This document shows, in pieces, positions 44,271-52,886 of a DNA stretch of 64,000 nt (position 1 is the first letter of the stretch; every line of letters starts with the position of its first letter). Under the pieces are notes generated by a model. That model was not told where the DNA came from. It did not search any database and was given only the letters and a program-made list of their open reading frames with translations. Position numbers and translations under genes: made by a program. The stretch comes from Kluyvera ascorbata_C (GTDB lineage: Bacteria > Pseudomonadota > Gammaproteobacteria > Enterobacterales > Enterobacteriaceae), in the NCBI RefSeq assembly GCF_044197065.1, contig NZ_JBIQOI010000006.1, positions 194,785-258,784 on the forward strand, written 5' to 3'.

Positions 44271-44304
44271 CAATTAATCACCAGAAGCCGAAAAGGATGT
44301 AACG

Positions 44305-45870
44305 ATGCATCGTCGTGATTTTATCAAACTCAGCGCCGCTATCGGCGTTGCCAGCGCCTTGCCTCTATGGAGCCGTGCGGTATTCGCCGCCGAGCGCACC
44401 ATGCTTCCCATTCCTCCTTTACTCGCCGCCGACGCGAATAATCAGATCTTGCTGACGGTTCAGGCCGGAAAGACGCAATTCGCTGGAAAAACGGCGACCA
44501 CCTGGGGCTACAACGGCAGCCTGTTAGGGCCGGCTATCCAGCTGCAACAGGGCAAACCCATTACGGTAAAAATTAACAACACCCTGCCGGAGGCGACCAC
44601 CGTGCACTGGCACGGTCTGGAAGTGCCGGGTGACGTTGACGGTGGTCCTCAGGGGGTTATCCAACCGGGCGGCAGCCGAACCGTCACGTTTACACCAACT
44701 CAGCGCGCGGCAACCTGCTGGTTCCATCCACATCAACACGGTAAAACCGGGTATCAGGTGGCGATGGGGCTCGCGGGTCTGGTACTTATCGAAGATGAGG
44801 ATAGCCAGAAGCTGATGTTGCCTAAACAGTGGGGCATCGACGATGTGCCGGTGATCATGCAGGACAAGAAATTTACCGCCGCCGGGGAGATTGACTATCA
44901 GCTGGACGTCATGAGCGCGGCGGTGGGCTGGTTTGGCGATACGCTGCTGACCAACGGCGTGACCTACCCGCAGCATACGCCACCAAGAGGCTGGCTGCGC
45001 CTGCGTCTGTTGAACGGCTGTAACGCGCGTTCTCTGAATATCGCGACTAGCGATAAGCGTCCAATGTATGTCGTCGCCAGCGACGGCGGACTGCTGGCCG
45101 AGCCGGTGAAAGTCAGTGAACTGCCGATGCTGATGGGCGAACGTTTTGAAGTGCTGGTGGATGCCCGCGACGGCAAACCGTTCGATCTCCTGACCCTCCC
45201 GGTGACGCAGATGGGTATGGCCGTCGCGCCGTTCGATAACGCGGTGCCAGTACTGCATGTTCAGCCTATCGGCATCCCGGGGTCAGCAACGCTGCCGGAT
45301 ACACTCGTAGCAATGCCTGCGCTGCCGTCGCTGGATGGGTTGACCGAGCGCAAGCTCCAGCTCTCAATGGACCCGATGCTCGATATGATGGGCATGCAGG
45401 CGTTGATGCAGAAGTATGGCAATCAGGCGATGGGCGGCATGGATCACGGCAGCATGATGGGCCACGGTGGAATGAAAATGGACCACGGCGGGATGGGCAA
45501 TATGCACCACGGCGACGGTGGGTTCGATTTCCATAACGCGAACCGTATCAACGGCAAAGCGTTCGATATGAACGTGCCGATGTTCGCTGCCGCCAAAGGG
45601 CAGTATGAGCGCTGGGTGATTTCGGGTGAGGGCGACATGATGCTGCACCCGTTCCACATCCACGGTACTCAGTTCCGCATACTGCGTGAGAACGGTCAGT
45701 CACCGGCGGCGCATCGCGCAGGTTGGAAGGACACGGTGCGCGTTGAAGGCGGCGTCAGCGAGGTGCTGGTGAAGTTTGACCATAGCGCGCCGAAAGAGCA
45801 GGCCTATATGGCGCACTGCCATCTGCTGGAGCATGAAGATACCGGCATGATGCTCGGCTTTACCGTTTAA
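44305..45870 (+). CDS. cueO: multicopper oxidase CueO
   Basis: CueO is a periplasmic multicopper oxidase that oxidises Cu(I) and protects against copper. It has 521 residues. A twin-arginine signal (MHRRDFIKLSAA...VFA) indicates export of the folded protein. The four copper motifs are HWHG, HPHQHG, HPFHIHGTQF and HCHLLEHEDTGMM. A Met/His-rich segment (about residues 355-410, MMGMQALMQ to MHHGDG) covers the substrate site, as in E. coli. The CueR-type promoter upstream predicts copper induction. Confidence 0.97.
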   Translation: MHRRDFIKLSAAIGVASALPLWSRAVFAAERTMLPIPPLLAADANNQILLTVQAGKTQFAGKTATTWGYNGSLLGPAIQLQQGKPITVKINNTLPEATTVHWHGLEVPGDVDGGPQGVIQPGGSRTVTFTPTQRAATCWFHPHQHGKTGYQVAMGLAGLVLIEDEDSQKLMLPKQWGIDDVPVIMQDKKFTAAGEIDYQLDVMSAAVGWFGDTLLTNGVTYPQHTPPRGWLRLRLLNGCNARSLNIATSDKRPMYVVASDGGLLAEPVKVSELPMLMGERFEVLVDARDGKPFDLLTLPVTQMGMAVAPFDNAVPVLHVQPIGIPGSATLPDTLVAMPALPSLDGLTERKLQLSMDPMLDMMGMQALMQKYGNQAMGGMDHGSMMGHGGMKMDHGGMGNMHHGDGGFDFHNANRINGKAFDMNVPMFAAAKGQYERWVISGEGDMMLHPFHIHGTQFRILRENGQSPAAHRAGWKDTVRVEGGVSEVLVKFDHSAPKEQAYMAHCHLLEHEDTGMMLGFTV

Positions 45871-45993
45871 CCTGCCACCGGATAGCGGCCCCGCTATCCG
45901 GTAACTCTTTGGGATAGAAACAGATTTCTGCCATAACATTCAGCGAATGTTATGGCTATACTCCTGTGGTTAACCATTAATCACGAGGTAAGA

Positions 45994-46518
45994 ATGGCTA
46001 TCTTTGGTAAGGTCCTGGCAGCCTCTTTTGTCATGCTGGTGGCGGCATCGGCGCACGCTGACATGAAGATGGAACGGAAAGATATTCCTGAGTTAAAGCT
46101 GAGCATTGAGATCCCGCAGACGCTCACGCCAATGTCCGACGACATGGCGAAAATTAAATACCCTTCTGAAAATCGCCCGCAGGTCATTTATGGCGACGAG
46201 CGCGGTAAAGCGTCCTTAGGCCTCAGTAACGGTCGCCATGCGCTGCCCGCAGGCAAGCTCGACGTGGCAAAGGATGCGACGCTGAACATGCTGAAAAACT
46301 TCAAGCCGAAGGCGGAAGCCGTGACGGTAGACGGGCATAAAGCGTGGTTGATTACCTTCCGCTCTCAGGCGCCGGATACTGAAATTCTGAATATGCTGCT
46401 GGTGACGTCGGAAAACGATAAGGCCGTGCAGGCCGCGTTTAATATGACCAAAGATTTGGAAGGGCAGTATAAGGATGTGGCCAGGGCTTCGCTGCTGTCG
46501 ATTAAGTTTGATAAGTAA
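45994..46518 (+). CDS. small exported protein, possible DcrB/PsbP-like fold
   Basis: This gene is not at this position in E. coli K-12. I chose ATG 45994 after GAGGTAAG, giving 174 residues. A signal peptide (MAIFGKVLAASFVMLVAASAHA) is cut near residue 22. The mature part has the alternating pattern LSIEIPQTLTPM ... VTVDGHKAWLITFRSQ ... EILNMLLVTSEN ... LLSIKF, reminiscent of the DcrB/PsbP-type alpha-beta fold; this is a weak fold-level impression. It follows cueO by 123 bases and may be expressed separately. There are no cysteines or metal motifs apart from MKMERK. Confidence 0.72.
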   Translation: MAIFGKVLAASFVMLVAASAHADMKMERKDIPELKLSIEIPQTLTPMSDDMAKIKYPSENRPQVIYGDERGKASLGLSNGRHALPAGKLDVAKDATLNMLKNFKPKAEAVTVDGHKAWLITFRSQAPDTEILNMLLVTSENDKAVQAAFNMTKDLEGQYKDVARASLLSIKFDK

Positions 46519-46538
46519 ATCAGCCGGGCCACAACATT

Positions 46539-46586
46539 CGTAGCCCGGGCGAGGCGTTAGCGCCGACCCCGGGGTCGGCGCTAACG
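46539..46586. repeat. GTAGCCCGG-family repeat with a perfect 32-bp palindrome
   Basis: CGTAGCCCGGGCGAGG begins the repeat. Bases 46555-46586 are a perfect palindrome without loop (arms start CGTTAGCGCCGACCCC). It ends one base before the gcd stop codon and may act as a bidirectional terminator between convergent genes. Confidence 0.75.
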
Positions 46587-46587
46587 T

Positions 46588-48978
46588 TTACTTCGCGTCG
46601 TCTGGTAACGCATAGGCGACGATATAATCACCCATCTTCGTGCCAAACGATCCGTGACCGCCTGCGGAAATGACCACGTACTGCTTGCCATTCACCTCAT
46701 AGGTCATCGGCGTTGCCTGACCGCCTGCTGGCAGACGACCCTGCCACAGTTTTTCACCGTTGCTCATGTTGTAGGCGCGCAGGTAGTTATCGGCGGTTGC
46801 CGCGATAAACAGCACGTTACCTGCCGTTGAAATTGGGCCACCCAGCATCGGCATACCCATATTGAACGGCAGCGGAACCGGCAGTGGGAACGGCAGGCTA
46901 TCCTGCGGCGTACCCAGACGTTTTTTCCACACCACTTCGTTGGTTTTCAGATCCAGCGCAGAGATATAACCCCAGGCTGGCTGCTTGCATGGCAGACCAA
47001 ACGGTGACAGGAACGCGTTCAGCGTCACGCCAAACGGCACGCCATACTGTGGCTGAATACCGGACTCGGTACCGCTAGACTTAGCGTCTTTCGGCGGCTC
47101 CATCGGGTTGCCTGGACCGCGCGGAATCAGCTTCGACACGAACGGCAGCGCCATTGGGTTGGCGATGGCTACCTGACGATTAGGGTCGACGGAGATACCG
47201 CCCCATTCGAACATCCCGAGGTTACCCGGGAACACCAGCGTGCCCTGCTCGGACGGCGGGGTGAAGATGCCTTCATAGCGCAGTTTGTGGAACATCACGC
47301 GGCACACCAGTTGGTCGAACATGGTGGCGCCCCACATGTCCGCACCGGTCAGATCTTTCTTCGGACGGAAGCTCAGATCGGAGAACGGCTGGGTTTTGGT
47401 GACGTAGTCGCCTTTGGCTGCACCTTGTGGAACCGGTTTTTCCGGTGCCGGCACAACCAGCTCGCCGTTACGACGGTCGAGCACGAAGATGTTACCGGTT
47501 TTCGCTGGTGCGTAGATGACCGGCACTGTCTTACCGTTAACGGTGATGTCCGCCAGCGTCGGCTGGGACGGCATATCCATATCCCACAGATCGTGGTGAA
47601 CGGTCTGGTAGCTCCAGGCAAGCTTACCGGTGGTCGCATTCAGCGCCACAATTGAGCTCGCGTAGCGTTCCTGCTCTGGCGTACGGTTACCGCCCCAGAT
47701 ATCCGGCGTGGTGACGCCCATTGGCAGATACACCAGATCCAGCTTCGCATCATAGGCCGCTGGAGCCCAAGAGTTCGGCGAGTTAAAGGTGTAGTGCTGG
47801 CCTTCGCCTAGAAGTGCATTCGGATCTTTCGCGCCCGGGTCAAAGGCCCACAGCAGTTTACCGCTGTTAACGTCAAAGCCGCGGATAACGCCGGATGGCT
47901 CACGGGTAGAGAAGTTATCGGTGACCGCACCGGCAATCACGATAACTTTATCGGTGATAATCGGCGGTGAAGTGGGCTCGTACATGCCCGGCGTGGTGAC
48001 CGGCATATCGGTTTGCAGGTTGAGAATGCCTTTGTTAGCAAAGCTCTCGCACATCTTACCGGTGTCGGCGTTGAGGGCAAAGATACGGCCATCGTTCACC
48101 GGCAGGATAATGCGGCGCGGACAGTCGGCAACCACGTCAGGAGACGCGTTCTCGGCGGTGGCTTCATGGTAAGACACGCCACGGCAGGTCACGTGCTGGA
48201 AGCTTGGGTCGGTGCCGAGCTGTGGGTCAAAGTGCCATTTCTCTTTACCGGTCGCTGCGTCCAGAGCAAACACGCGCTGGTGAGCAGTACAGAGGTAGAG
48301 CATATCGCCAATCTTGATAGGGGTGACTTCGTTGGTGATTTCACCCGGATCGTTTGGCTGCTTGAGGTCGCCGGTACGGAATACCCAAGCTTCTTTCAGA
48401 TTATGCACGTTGTCGGCGTTAATCTGCTTCAGCGGCGAGAAGCGCTGACCTTCCTGGTTACGGCCATAGGCTGGCCAGTCTTGATCGGCAACCTGAGAGA
48501 TTGGCTGTGCTGGTGTCGCATCTGCGCTCAGCGTGCCGTTCACTTCCTGCGGATCATGGAAACCGGCCCAGGTCAGGATACCGGCGCTGATAACCAGCGC
48601 GACGACCAGCGCCGCGACGGCTCCGCTCGATGGTACCACCAGACGGCGCCAGACGAATGGCAAAATCAGCCAGACGCCGAAGATAACCAGTACGTCGCTA
48701 CGCGGCGTCAGCGCCCAGAAGTCAAAGCCGACTTCCCACACGCCCCACACCATGGTTGCCAGCAGCAGTACGGCGTAAAGCCACAACGCTGAACGCTTAG
48801 CACGCCAGAGCTGTGCCGTAATGCCCAGCATCACCAGGCCAGCGATAGGGTAATACCAGGAACCCCCAATCGCGACCAGCCATATGCCGCCAATCAGAAG
48901 ATACAAGCCGCAGAACGCCGCGAAGAGGGCGGTTAGCCTTCCAAGCAGCCCTGGACGTTGATGATTTGTTTCAGCCAT
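46588..48978 (-). CDS. gcd: quinoprotein (PQQ) glucose dehydrogenase, membrane-bound
   Basis: Gcd oxidises glucose to gluconolactone in the periplasm and passes electrons to ubiquinone. It has 796 residues, as in E. coli. Five N-terminal membrane spans (about residues 13-140) are followed by an eight-bladed propeller with PQQ-domain repeats such as GNIFVLDRRNGELV and AAGGQATPMTYEVNGKQYVVISAGGHG. Whether holoenzyme forms depends on PQQ, whose synthesis genes are not in this window. It is divergent from hpt around a CRP site. Confidence 0.98.
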   Translation of the reverse strand: MAETNHQRPGLLGRLTALFAAFCGLYLLIGGIWLVAIGGSWYYPIAGLVMLGITAQLWRAKRSALWLYAVLLLATMVWGVWEVGFDFWALTPRSDVLVIFGVWLILPFVWRRLVVPSSGAVAALVVALVISAGILTWAGFHDPQEVNGTLSADATPAQPISQVADQDWPAYGRNQEGQRFSPLKQINADNVHNLKEAWVFRTGDLKQPNDPGEITNEVTPIKIGDMLYLCTAHQRVFALDAATGKEKWHFDPQLGTDPSFQHVTCRGVSYHEATAENASPDVVADCPRRIILPVNDGRIFALNADTGKMCESFANKGILNLQTDMPVTTPGMYEPTSPPIITDKVIVIAGAVTDNFSTREPSGVIRGFDVNSGKLLWAFDPGAKDPNALLGEGQHYTFNSPNSWAPAAYDAKLDLVYLPMGVTTPDIWGGNRTPEQERYASSIVALNATTGKLAWSYQTVHHDLWDMDMPSQPTLADITVNGKTVPVIYAPAKTGNIFVLDRRNGELVVPAPEKPVPQGAAKGDYVTKTQPFSDLSFRPKKDLTGADMWGATMFDQLVCRVMFHKLRYEGIFTPPSEQGTLVFPGNLGMFEWGGISVDPNRQVAIANPMALPFVSKLIPRGPGNPMEPPKDAKSSGTESGIQPQYGVPFGVTLNAFLSPFGLPCKQPAWGYISALDLKTNEVVWKKRLGTPQDSLPFPLPVPLPFNMGMPMLGGPISTAGNVLFIAATADNYLRAYNMSNGEKLWQGRLPAGGQATPMTYEVNGKQYVVISAGGHGSFGTKMGDYIVAYALPDDAK

Positions 48979-49034
48979 AGAAGAGTGTCCATTTGTTTGT
49001 TAATTATTGCTTTCATTTCATTATAGGATTTAAC

Positions 49035-49056
49035 AAGTGTGATCGAAATCACAAAT
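49035..49056. promoter_or_regulatory. CRP site between gcd and hpt
   Basis: TGTGATCGAAATCACA (49038-49053) is a perfect TGTGA-N6-TCACA half-site pair. It lies 57 bases upstream of the gcd ATG and 130 bases upstream of hpt. I recall cAMP-CRP acting oppositely on these two genes in E. coli. Confidence 0.85.
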
Positions 49057-49182
49057 TGAGCTTTATTATCGAATTAGCCGCGCCAATCGTTTTGCTGGTA
49101 TACTTTCTCGCTTGCTGATCAACCTCGCGGCTCTGGGTTAACGGGTTGAGTGATTTACATTTAAAATCATGTGGTTAGTTAA

Positions 49183-49719
49183 ATGAAACATACTGTTGAA
49201 GTGATGATCCCGGAAGCGGAGATCAAGGCGCGTATCGCTGAACTGGGTGGTCTGATTAACGAGCGTTATAAGGACAGCGGCAGCGAAATGGTGTTAGTCG
49301 GTCTGCTGCGCGGTTCGTTCATGTTCATGGCTGACCTGTGCCGTGAAGTACAGGTTCCGCACGAAGTCGATTTTATGACGGCATCCAGCTATGGCAGCGG
49401 TATGTCCACCACCCGCGACGTGAAAATCCTCAAAGATCTCGACGAAGATATTCGCGGTAAAGACGTGCTGATCGTCGAAGACATTATCGACTCCGGGAAT
49501 ACCCTGTCGAAAGTACGTGAGATTCTGAGCCTGCGTGAGCCGAAGTCGCTGGCGATTTGTACGCTGCTGGATAAACCAACCCGCCGCGAAGTTGAAGTGC
49601 CGGTTGAGTTTGTCGGCTTCTCCATCCCGGACGAATTCGTGGTGGGTTACGGTATTGATTACGCTCAGCGTTATCGCCATCTGCCATATGTTGGCAAAGT
49701 GGTGCTGTTAGACGAGTAA
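49183..49719 (+). CDS. hpt: hypoxanthine phosphoribosyltransferase
   Basis: Hpt salvages hypoxanthine, and guanine less well, to IMP/GMP with PRPP. It has 178 residues, the E. coli length. The PRPP-binding motif VLIVEDIIDSGNTL lies near residues 97-110, with the flexible loop MTASSYGSGMSTT before it. It is a single gene, divergent from gcd, ending at a REP-like repeat shared with convergent can. Confidence 0.98.
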   Translation: MKHTVEVMIPEAEIKARIAELGGLINERYKDSGSEMVLVGLLRGSFMFMADLCREVQVPHEVDFMTASSYGSGMSTTRDVKILKDLDEDIRGKDVLIVEDIIDSGNTLSKVREILSLREPKSLAICTLLDKPTRREVEVPVEFVGFSIPDEFVVGYGIDYAQRYRHLPYVGKVVLLDE

Positions 49720-49727
49720 TGCGTGGG

Positions 49728-49803
49728 TGCCTGATGGCGCTTCGCTTATCAGGCCTACGGCGCAGGTTTGTAGGCCGGGTAAGGCGTTAGCCGCCACCCG
49801 GCA
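49728..49803. repeat. REP-like element, GTAGGCC/CGGATGGCG family, copy 3
   Basis: GCCTGATGGCGCTTCGC with TTATCAGGCCTAC forms one hairpin; TTTGTAGGCCGGGTAAGGCG with CGCCACCCGGCAA forms the inverted partner. It separates convergent hpt and can. Confidence 0.88.
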
Positions 49804-49812
49804 ATTTCTGCG

Positions 49813-50475
49813 CTATTTATGGTTGATATGCTTTAACTTGAGGTTTGAAATCCCGTGGCGGTAACGCTGCTCAAGGGTTTCACGGCTGGTGGCGGTCACA
49901 TCAAGGTCGCGCAGCAGGCCGTCATGAATACCGTACGCCCAACCGTGAATCACCACCTTCTGCCCACGTTTCCATGCTGATTGCATAATCGTCGAATGGC
50001 CCAGGTTATACACCTGCTCCATGACGTTCAGCTCGCATAGCGTATCCATGCGGCGTTCCGGCGGCATCTCCCCCAGCAATGAACTATGTTTGAACCAGAT
50101 ATCGCGAATGTGCAGTAGCCAGTTGTCGATTAACCCCAGTTCCGGGTTTTCCACCGCCGCCTGTACGCCACCGCAGCCGTAGTGGCCGCAGATAATAATG
50201 TGTTCAACTTCCAGCACATCAACGGCATACTGCACCACGGAAAGGCAGTTGAGATCGGTGTGGATAACCAGGTTTGCGACGTTACGGTGGACGAACAGTT
50301 CGCCAGGCTCAAGCCCGGTCAGGCGTTCGGCGGGGACACGGCTGTCAGAACAACCAATCCATAAAAAACGGGGTTTTTGCGCTTGCGACAGTGTCGCAAA
50401 AAAGCCGGGATCCTCTTCTCTCAGCATTTTTGACCATAGTGCGTTATTGCTGATGAGTGTATCAATGTCTTTCAT
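49813..50475 (-). CDS. can: beta-class carbonic anhydrase
   Basis: Can interconverts CO2 and bicarbonate and is needed for growth in air in E. coli. I chose ATG 50475 (MKDIDTLISNNALWSK), giving 220 residues as in E. coli; the 15 upstream codons are leader. Zinc ligands Cys42, Asp44, His98 and Cys101 are in GCSDSR and CGHYGCGG, with Arg46 of the Asp-Arg pair. It is divergent from yadG over about 100 bases. Confidence 0.98.
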   Translation of the reverse strand: MKDIDTLISNNALWSKMLREEDPGFFATLSQAQKPRFLWIGCSDSRVPAERLTGLEPGELFVHRNVANLVIHTDLNCLSVVQYAVDVLEVEHIIICGHYGCGGVQAAVENPELGLIDNWLLHIRDIWFKHSSLLGEMPPERRMDTLCELNVMEQVYNLGHSTIMQSAWKRGQKVVIHGWAYGIHDGLLRDLDVTATSRETLEQRYRHGISNLKLKHINHK

Positions 50476-50577
50476 GGAGGCTTGTAACCAAGTGAAGTGC
50501 GTTGGGCTAATATAGGGCAACTCCTGATTTATTAAAACTAAATATCAAGTATCAGAATGTAAGGTAAGCGAAAATCT

Positions 50578-51504
50578 ATGACCATTGCACTGGAATTAGA
50601 GCAACTGACAAAGACCTATCCTGGCGGCGTACAGGCGCTGCGTGGGATCGATCTGAAAGTCGAAGCCGGTGATTTCTACGCGCTTCTGGGGCCGAACGGG
50701 GCGGGTAAATCGACGACCATCGGGATTATCAGTTCGCTGGTGAACAAAACCTCCGGACGCGTGAGCGTATTCGGTTATGACCTGCAAAAAGATGTGGTCA
50801 ACGCCAAACGTCAGCTTGGGCTGGTACCGCAGGAGTTCAACTTCAACCCGTTTGAAACCGTGCAGCAAATCGTGGTGAACCAGGCGGGCTACTACGGTGT
50901 TGAGCATAAAGAAGCGGTCATCCGCAGTGAAAAATATCTTAAACAGCTCGATCTGTGGGAAAAACGCAACGAACGTGCGCGGATGCTCTCCGGTGGGATG
51001 AAGCGTCGCCTGATGATTGCCCGTGCGCTGATGCATGAACCAAAGCTGTTGATTCTCGACGAACCGACTGCAGGCGTGGATATTGAACTTCGTCGTTCCA
51101 TGTGGGGATTCCTTAAGGATCTCAACGACAAAGGCACCACCATCATTCTGACCACCCACTATCTGGAAGAGGCAGAAATGCTGTGCCGCAATATCGGCAT
51201 CATCCAGCGCGGTGAACTGGTAGAGAACACCTCGATGAAAGCGCTGCTCTCCAAGCTGAAGTCAGAAACCTTTATTCTCGACCTGGCGCCGAAAAGCCCG
51301 CTGCCGAAGCTCGAAGGCTACAAGCACACGCTGGTGGATACCTCGACGCTGGAAGTGGAAGTGCTGCGTGAGCAGGGGATTAACAGCGTCTTTGCGCAAT
51401 TAAGCGCGCAGGGCATTCAGGTACTGAGTATGCGTAACAAAGCGAACCGCCTTGAAGAGCTGTTTGTGTCACTGGTTCATGAAAAACAAGGAGATCGCGC
51501 ATGA
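50578..51504 (+). CDS. yadG: ABC-2 type exporter ATP-binding protein YadG
   Basis: YadG is the ATPase of a two-component ABC-2 type exporter of unknown substrate. It has 308 residues. Walker A GPNGAGKST is at residues 38-46, the signature LSGGMKRRL is near 138, Walker B LLILDEPTAGVD near 160, and the switch His is in TTHYLEEAE. The stop overlaps the yadH ATG by 4 bases. Confidence 0.96.
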   Translation: MTIALELEQLTKTYPGGVQALRGIDLKVEAGDFYALLGPNGAGKSTTIGIISSLVNKTSGRVSVFGYDLQKDVVNAKRQLGLVPQEFNFNPFETVQQIVVNQAGYYGVEHKEAVIRSEKYLKQLDLWEKRNERARMLSGGMKRRLMIARALMHEPKLLILDEPTAGVDIELRRSMWGFLKDLNDKGTTIILTTHYLEEAEMLCRNIGIIQRGELVENTSMKALLSKLKSETFILDLAPKSPLPKLEGYKHTLVDTSTLEVEVLREQGINSVFAQLSAQGIQVLSMRNKANRLEELFVSLVHEKQGDRA

Positions 51505-52271
51505 TGCAGCTTTACTGGGTTGCGCTGAAAAGCATCTGGGCGAAAGAGATCCACCGCTTTATGCGTATCTGGATCCAGACGCTGGTGCCGCCCGTCATCA
51601 CCATGACGCTGTACTTTATTATTTTCGGTAACCTGATCGGTTCCCGCATTGGTGAAATGCACGGTTTTACCTACATGCAGTTTATCGTACCGGGCCTGAT
51701 CATGATGGCGGTGATTACCAACGCCTATGCCAACGTGGCCTCGTCGTTCTTCAGCGCCAAGTTCCAGCGCAACATTGAAGAACTTCTGGTGGCGCCGGTG
51801 CCGACGCACGTCATCATCGCTGGGTTTGTCGGCGGCGGCGTGGCGCGTGGCCTGTGCGTGGGGGTTCTGGTCACTGCGATCTCGCTGTTCTTCGTGCCGT
51901 TCCAGGTTCACTCGTGGGTGTTTGTGGCGCTGACGCTGATACTGACCGCGGTACTGTTCTCGCTGGCTGGCCTGCTTAACGCGGTTTTCGCCAAGACCTT
52001 CGATGACATCAGTCTGATCCCGACCTTCGTGCTGACGCCGCTAACCTACCTCGGCGGGGTGTTCTATTCGCTGACGCTTCTGCCGCCGTTCTGGCAGGGG
52101 CTTTCGCATCTGAACCCGATAGTCTACATGATCAGCGGCTTCCGCTACGGTTTCCTCGGCATTAACGATGTGCCGCTGGTGACGACGTTTGGCGTGCTAG
52201 TGGTGTTCATCGCGGCGTTTTACCTGTTGTGCTGGTACCTCATCCAGCGCGGTCGCGGCCTGCGCAGCTAA
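51501..52271 (+). CDS. yadH: ABC-2 type exporter membrane protein YadH
   Basis: YadH is the permease partner of YadG, with 256 residues and six hydrophobic segments. The ABC-2 motif PTFVLTPLTYLGGVFYSLTLLPPFWQ lies near residues 175-200. Two adjacent ATGs (51501 and 51504) are possible starts; the first overlaps yadG. A strong stem-loop follows at 52283-52309. The transported substrate is unknown. Confidence 0.96.
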   Translation: MMQLYWVALKSIWAKEIHRFMRIWIQTLVPPVITMTLYFIIFGNLIGSRIGEMHGFTYMQFIVPGLIMMAVITNAYANVASSFFSAKFQRNIEELLVAPVPTHVIIAGFVGGGVARGLCVGVLVTAISLFFVPFQVHSWVFVALTLILTAVLFSLAGLLNAVFAKTFDDISLIPTFVLTPLTYLGGVFYSLTLLPPFWQGLSHLNPIVYMISGFRYGFLGINDVPLVTTFGVLVVFIAAFYLLCWYLIQRGRGLRS

Positions 52272-52282
52272 CGGTGCTGCAT

Positions 52283-52309
52283 TTCCCGGCAGATAAAATC
52301 TGCCGGGAA
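52283..52309 (+). terminator. stem-loop after yadGH
   Basis: TTCCCGGCAGAT/ATCTGCCGGGAA is a perfect 12-bp stem with an AAA loop, 11 bases after the yadH stop. The trailing T tract is short (CCGTTCTTT), so termination may be partial. Confidence 0.65.
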
Positions 52310-52382
52310 CCGTTCTTTGACAGTCATCACCCCTATTTATTGATTGCTCGGCTAAACTGCTTGCCTGCTAAGGAGGCAAGTT

Positions 52383-52823
52383 ATGTTAGGTTGGGTCATT
52401 TCCTGCCACGACGACAAAGCACAGGAATTGCTGGATCGTCTGGAAAAAAAATTTGGACCGTTGCCGCAGTGTCGGGCCGTCAATTACTGGCGAGGCCAAA
52501 GCTCAAATATGCTCAGTCGTATGATGTGCGACGCGCTGCATCAGACCGATTCCGGTGACGGGGTGATCTTTTTGACCGACAATGCGGGCGCTGCGCCGTA
52601 TCGCGTGGCGGCATTGATGAGCCATAAGCACAGCGGCTGTGAAGTGATCGCCGGTATCCATTATTCATTGGTTGAGCAAATGATTCCTCTGCGGGAGTCG
52701 CTCACCAGTAGCGCCTTTCGCGAACATATTGTGACGTTGGGTTCCCCCGGCGTAACCAGCCTGTGGCACCAGCAGCAAAAAAATCCCCCCTTTGTTCTGT
52801 TGCATGATCTGTATAAGCCTTAA
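52383..52823 (+). CDS. yadI: orphan PTS EIIA-Man-type protein YadI
   Basis: YadI is a 146-residue EIIA domain of the mannose PTS family. The phosphorylatable His9 stands in VISCHDDKAQ at the usual N-terminal place. No EIIB, EIIC or EIID genes are nearby, so its partner and role are unknown; it could be regulatory. AAGGAGGCAAGTT gives a strong ribosome site. It is a single gene between yadH and yadE, as in E. coli. Confidence 0.93.
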   Translation: MLGWVISCHDDKAQELLDRLEKKFGPLPQCRAVNYWRGQSSNMLSRMMCDALHQTDSGDGVIFLTDNAGAAPYRVAALMSHKHSGCEVIAGIHYSLVEQMIPLRESLTSSAFREHIVTLGSPGVTSLWHQQQKNPPFVLLHDLYKP

Positions 52824-52886
52824 ACATTGGTATTGATGTAGCTTTTGTTACAATGGTGAAGTCGTTTCCCGCTTCGGTTATTGCTC

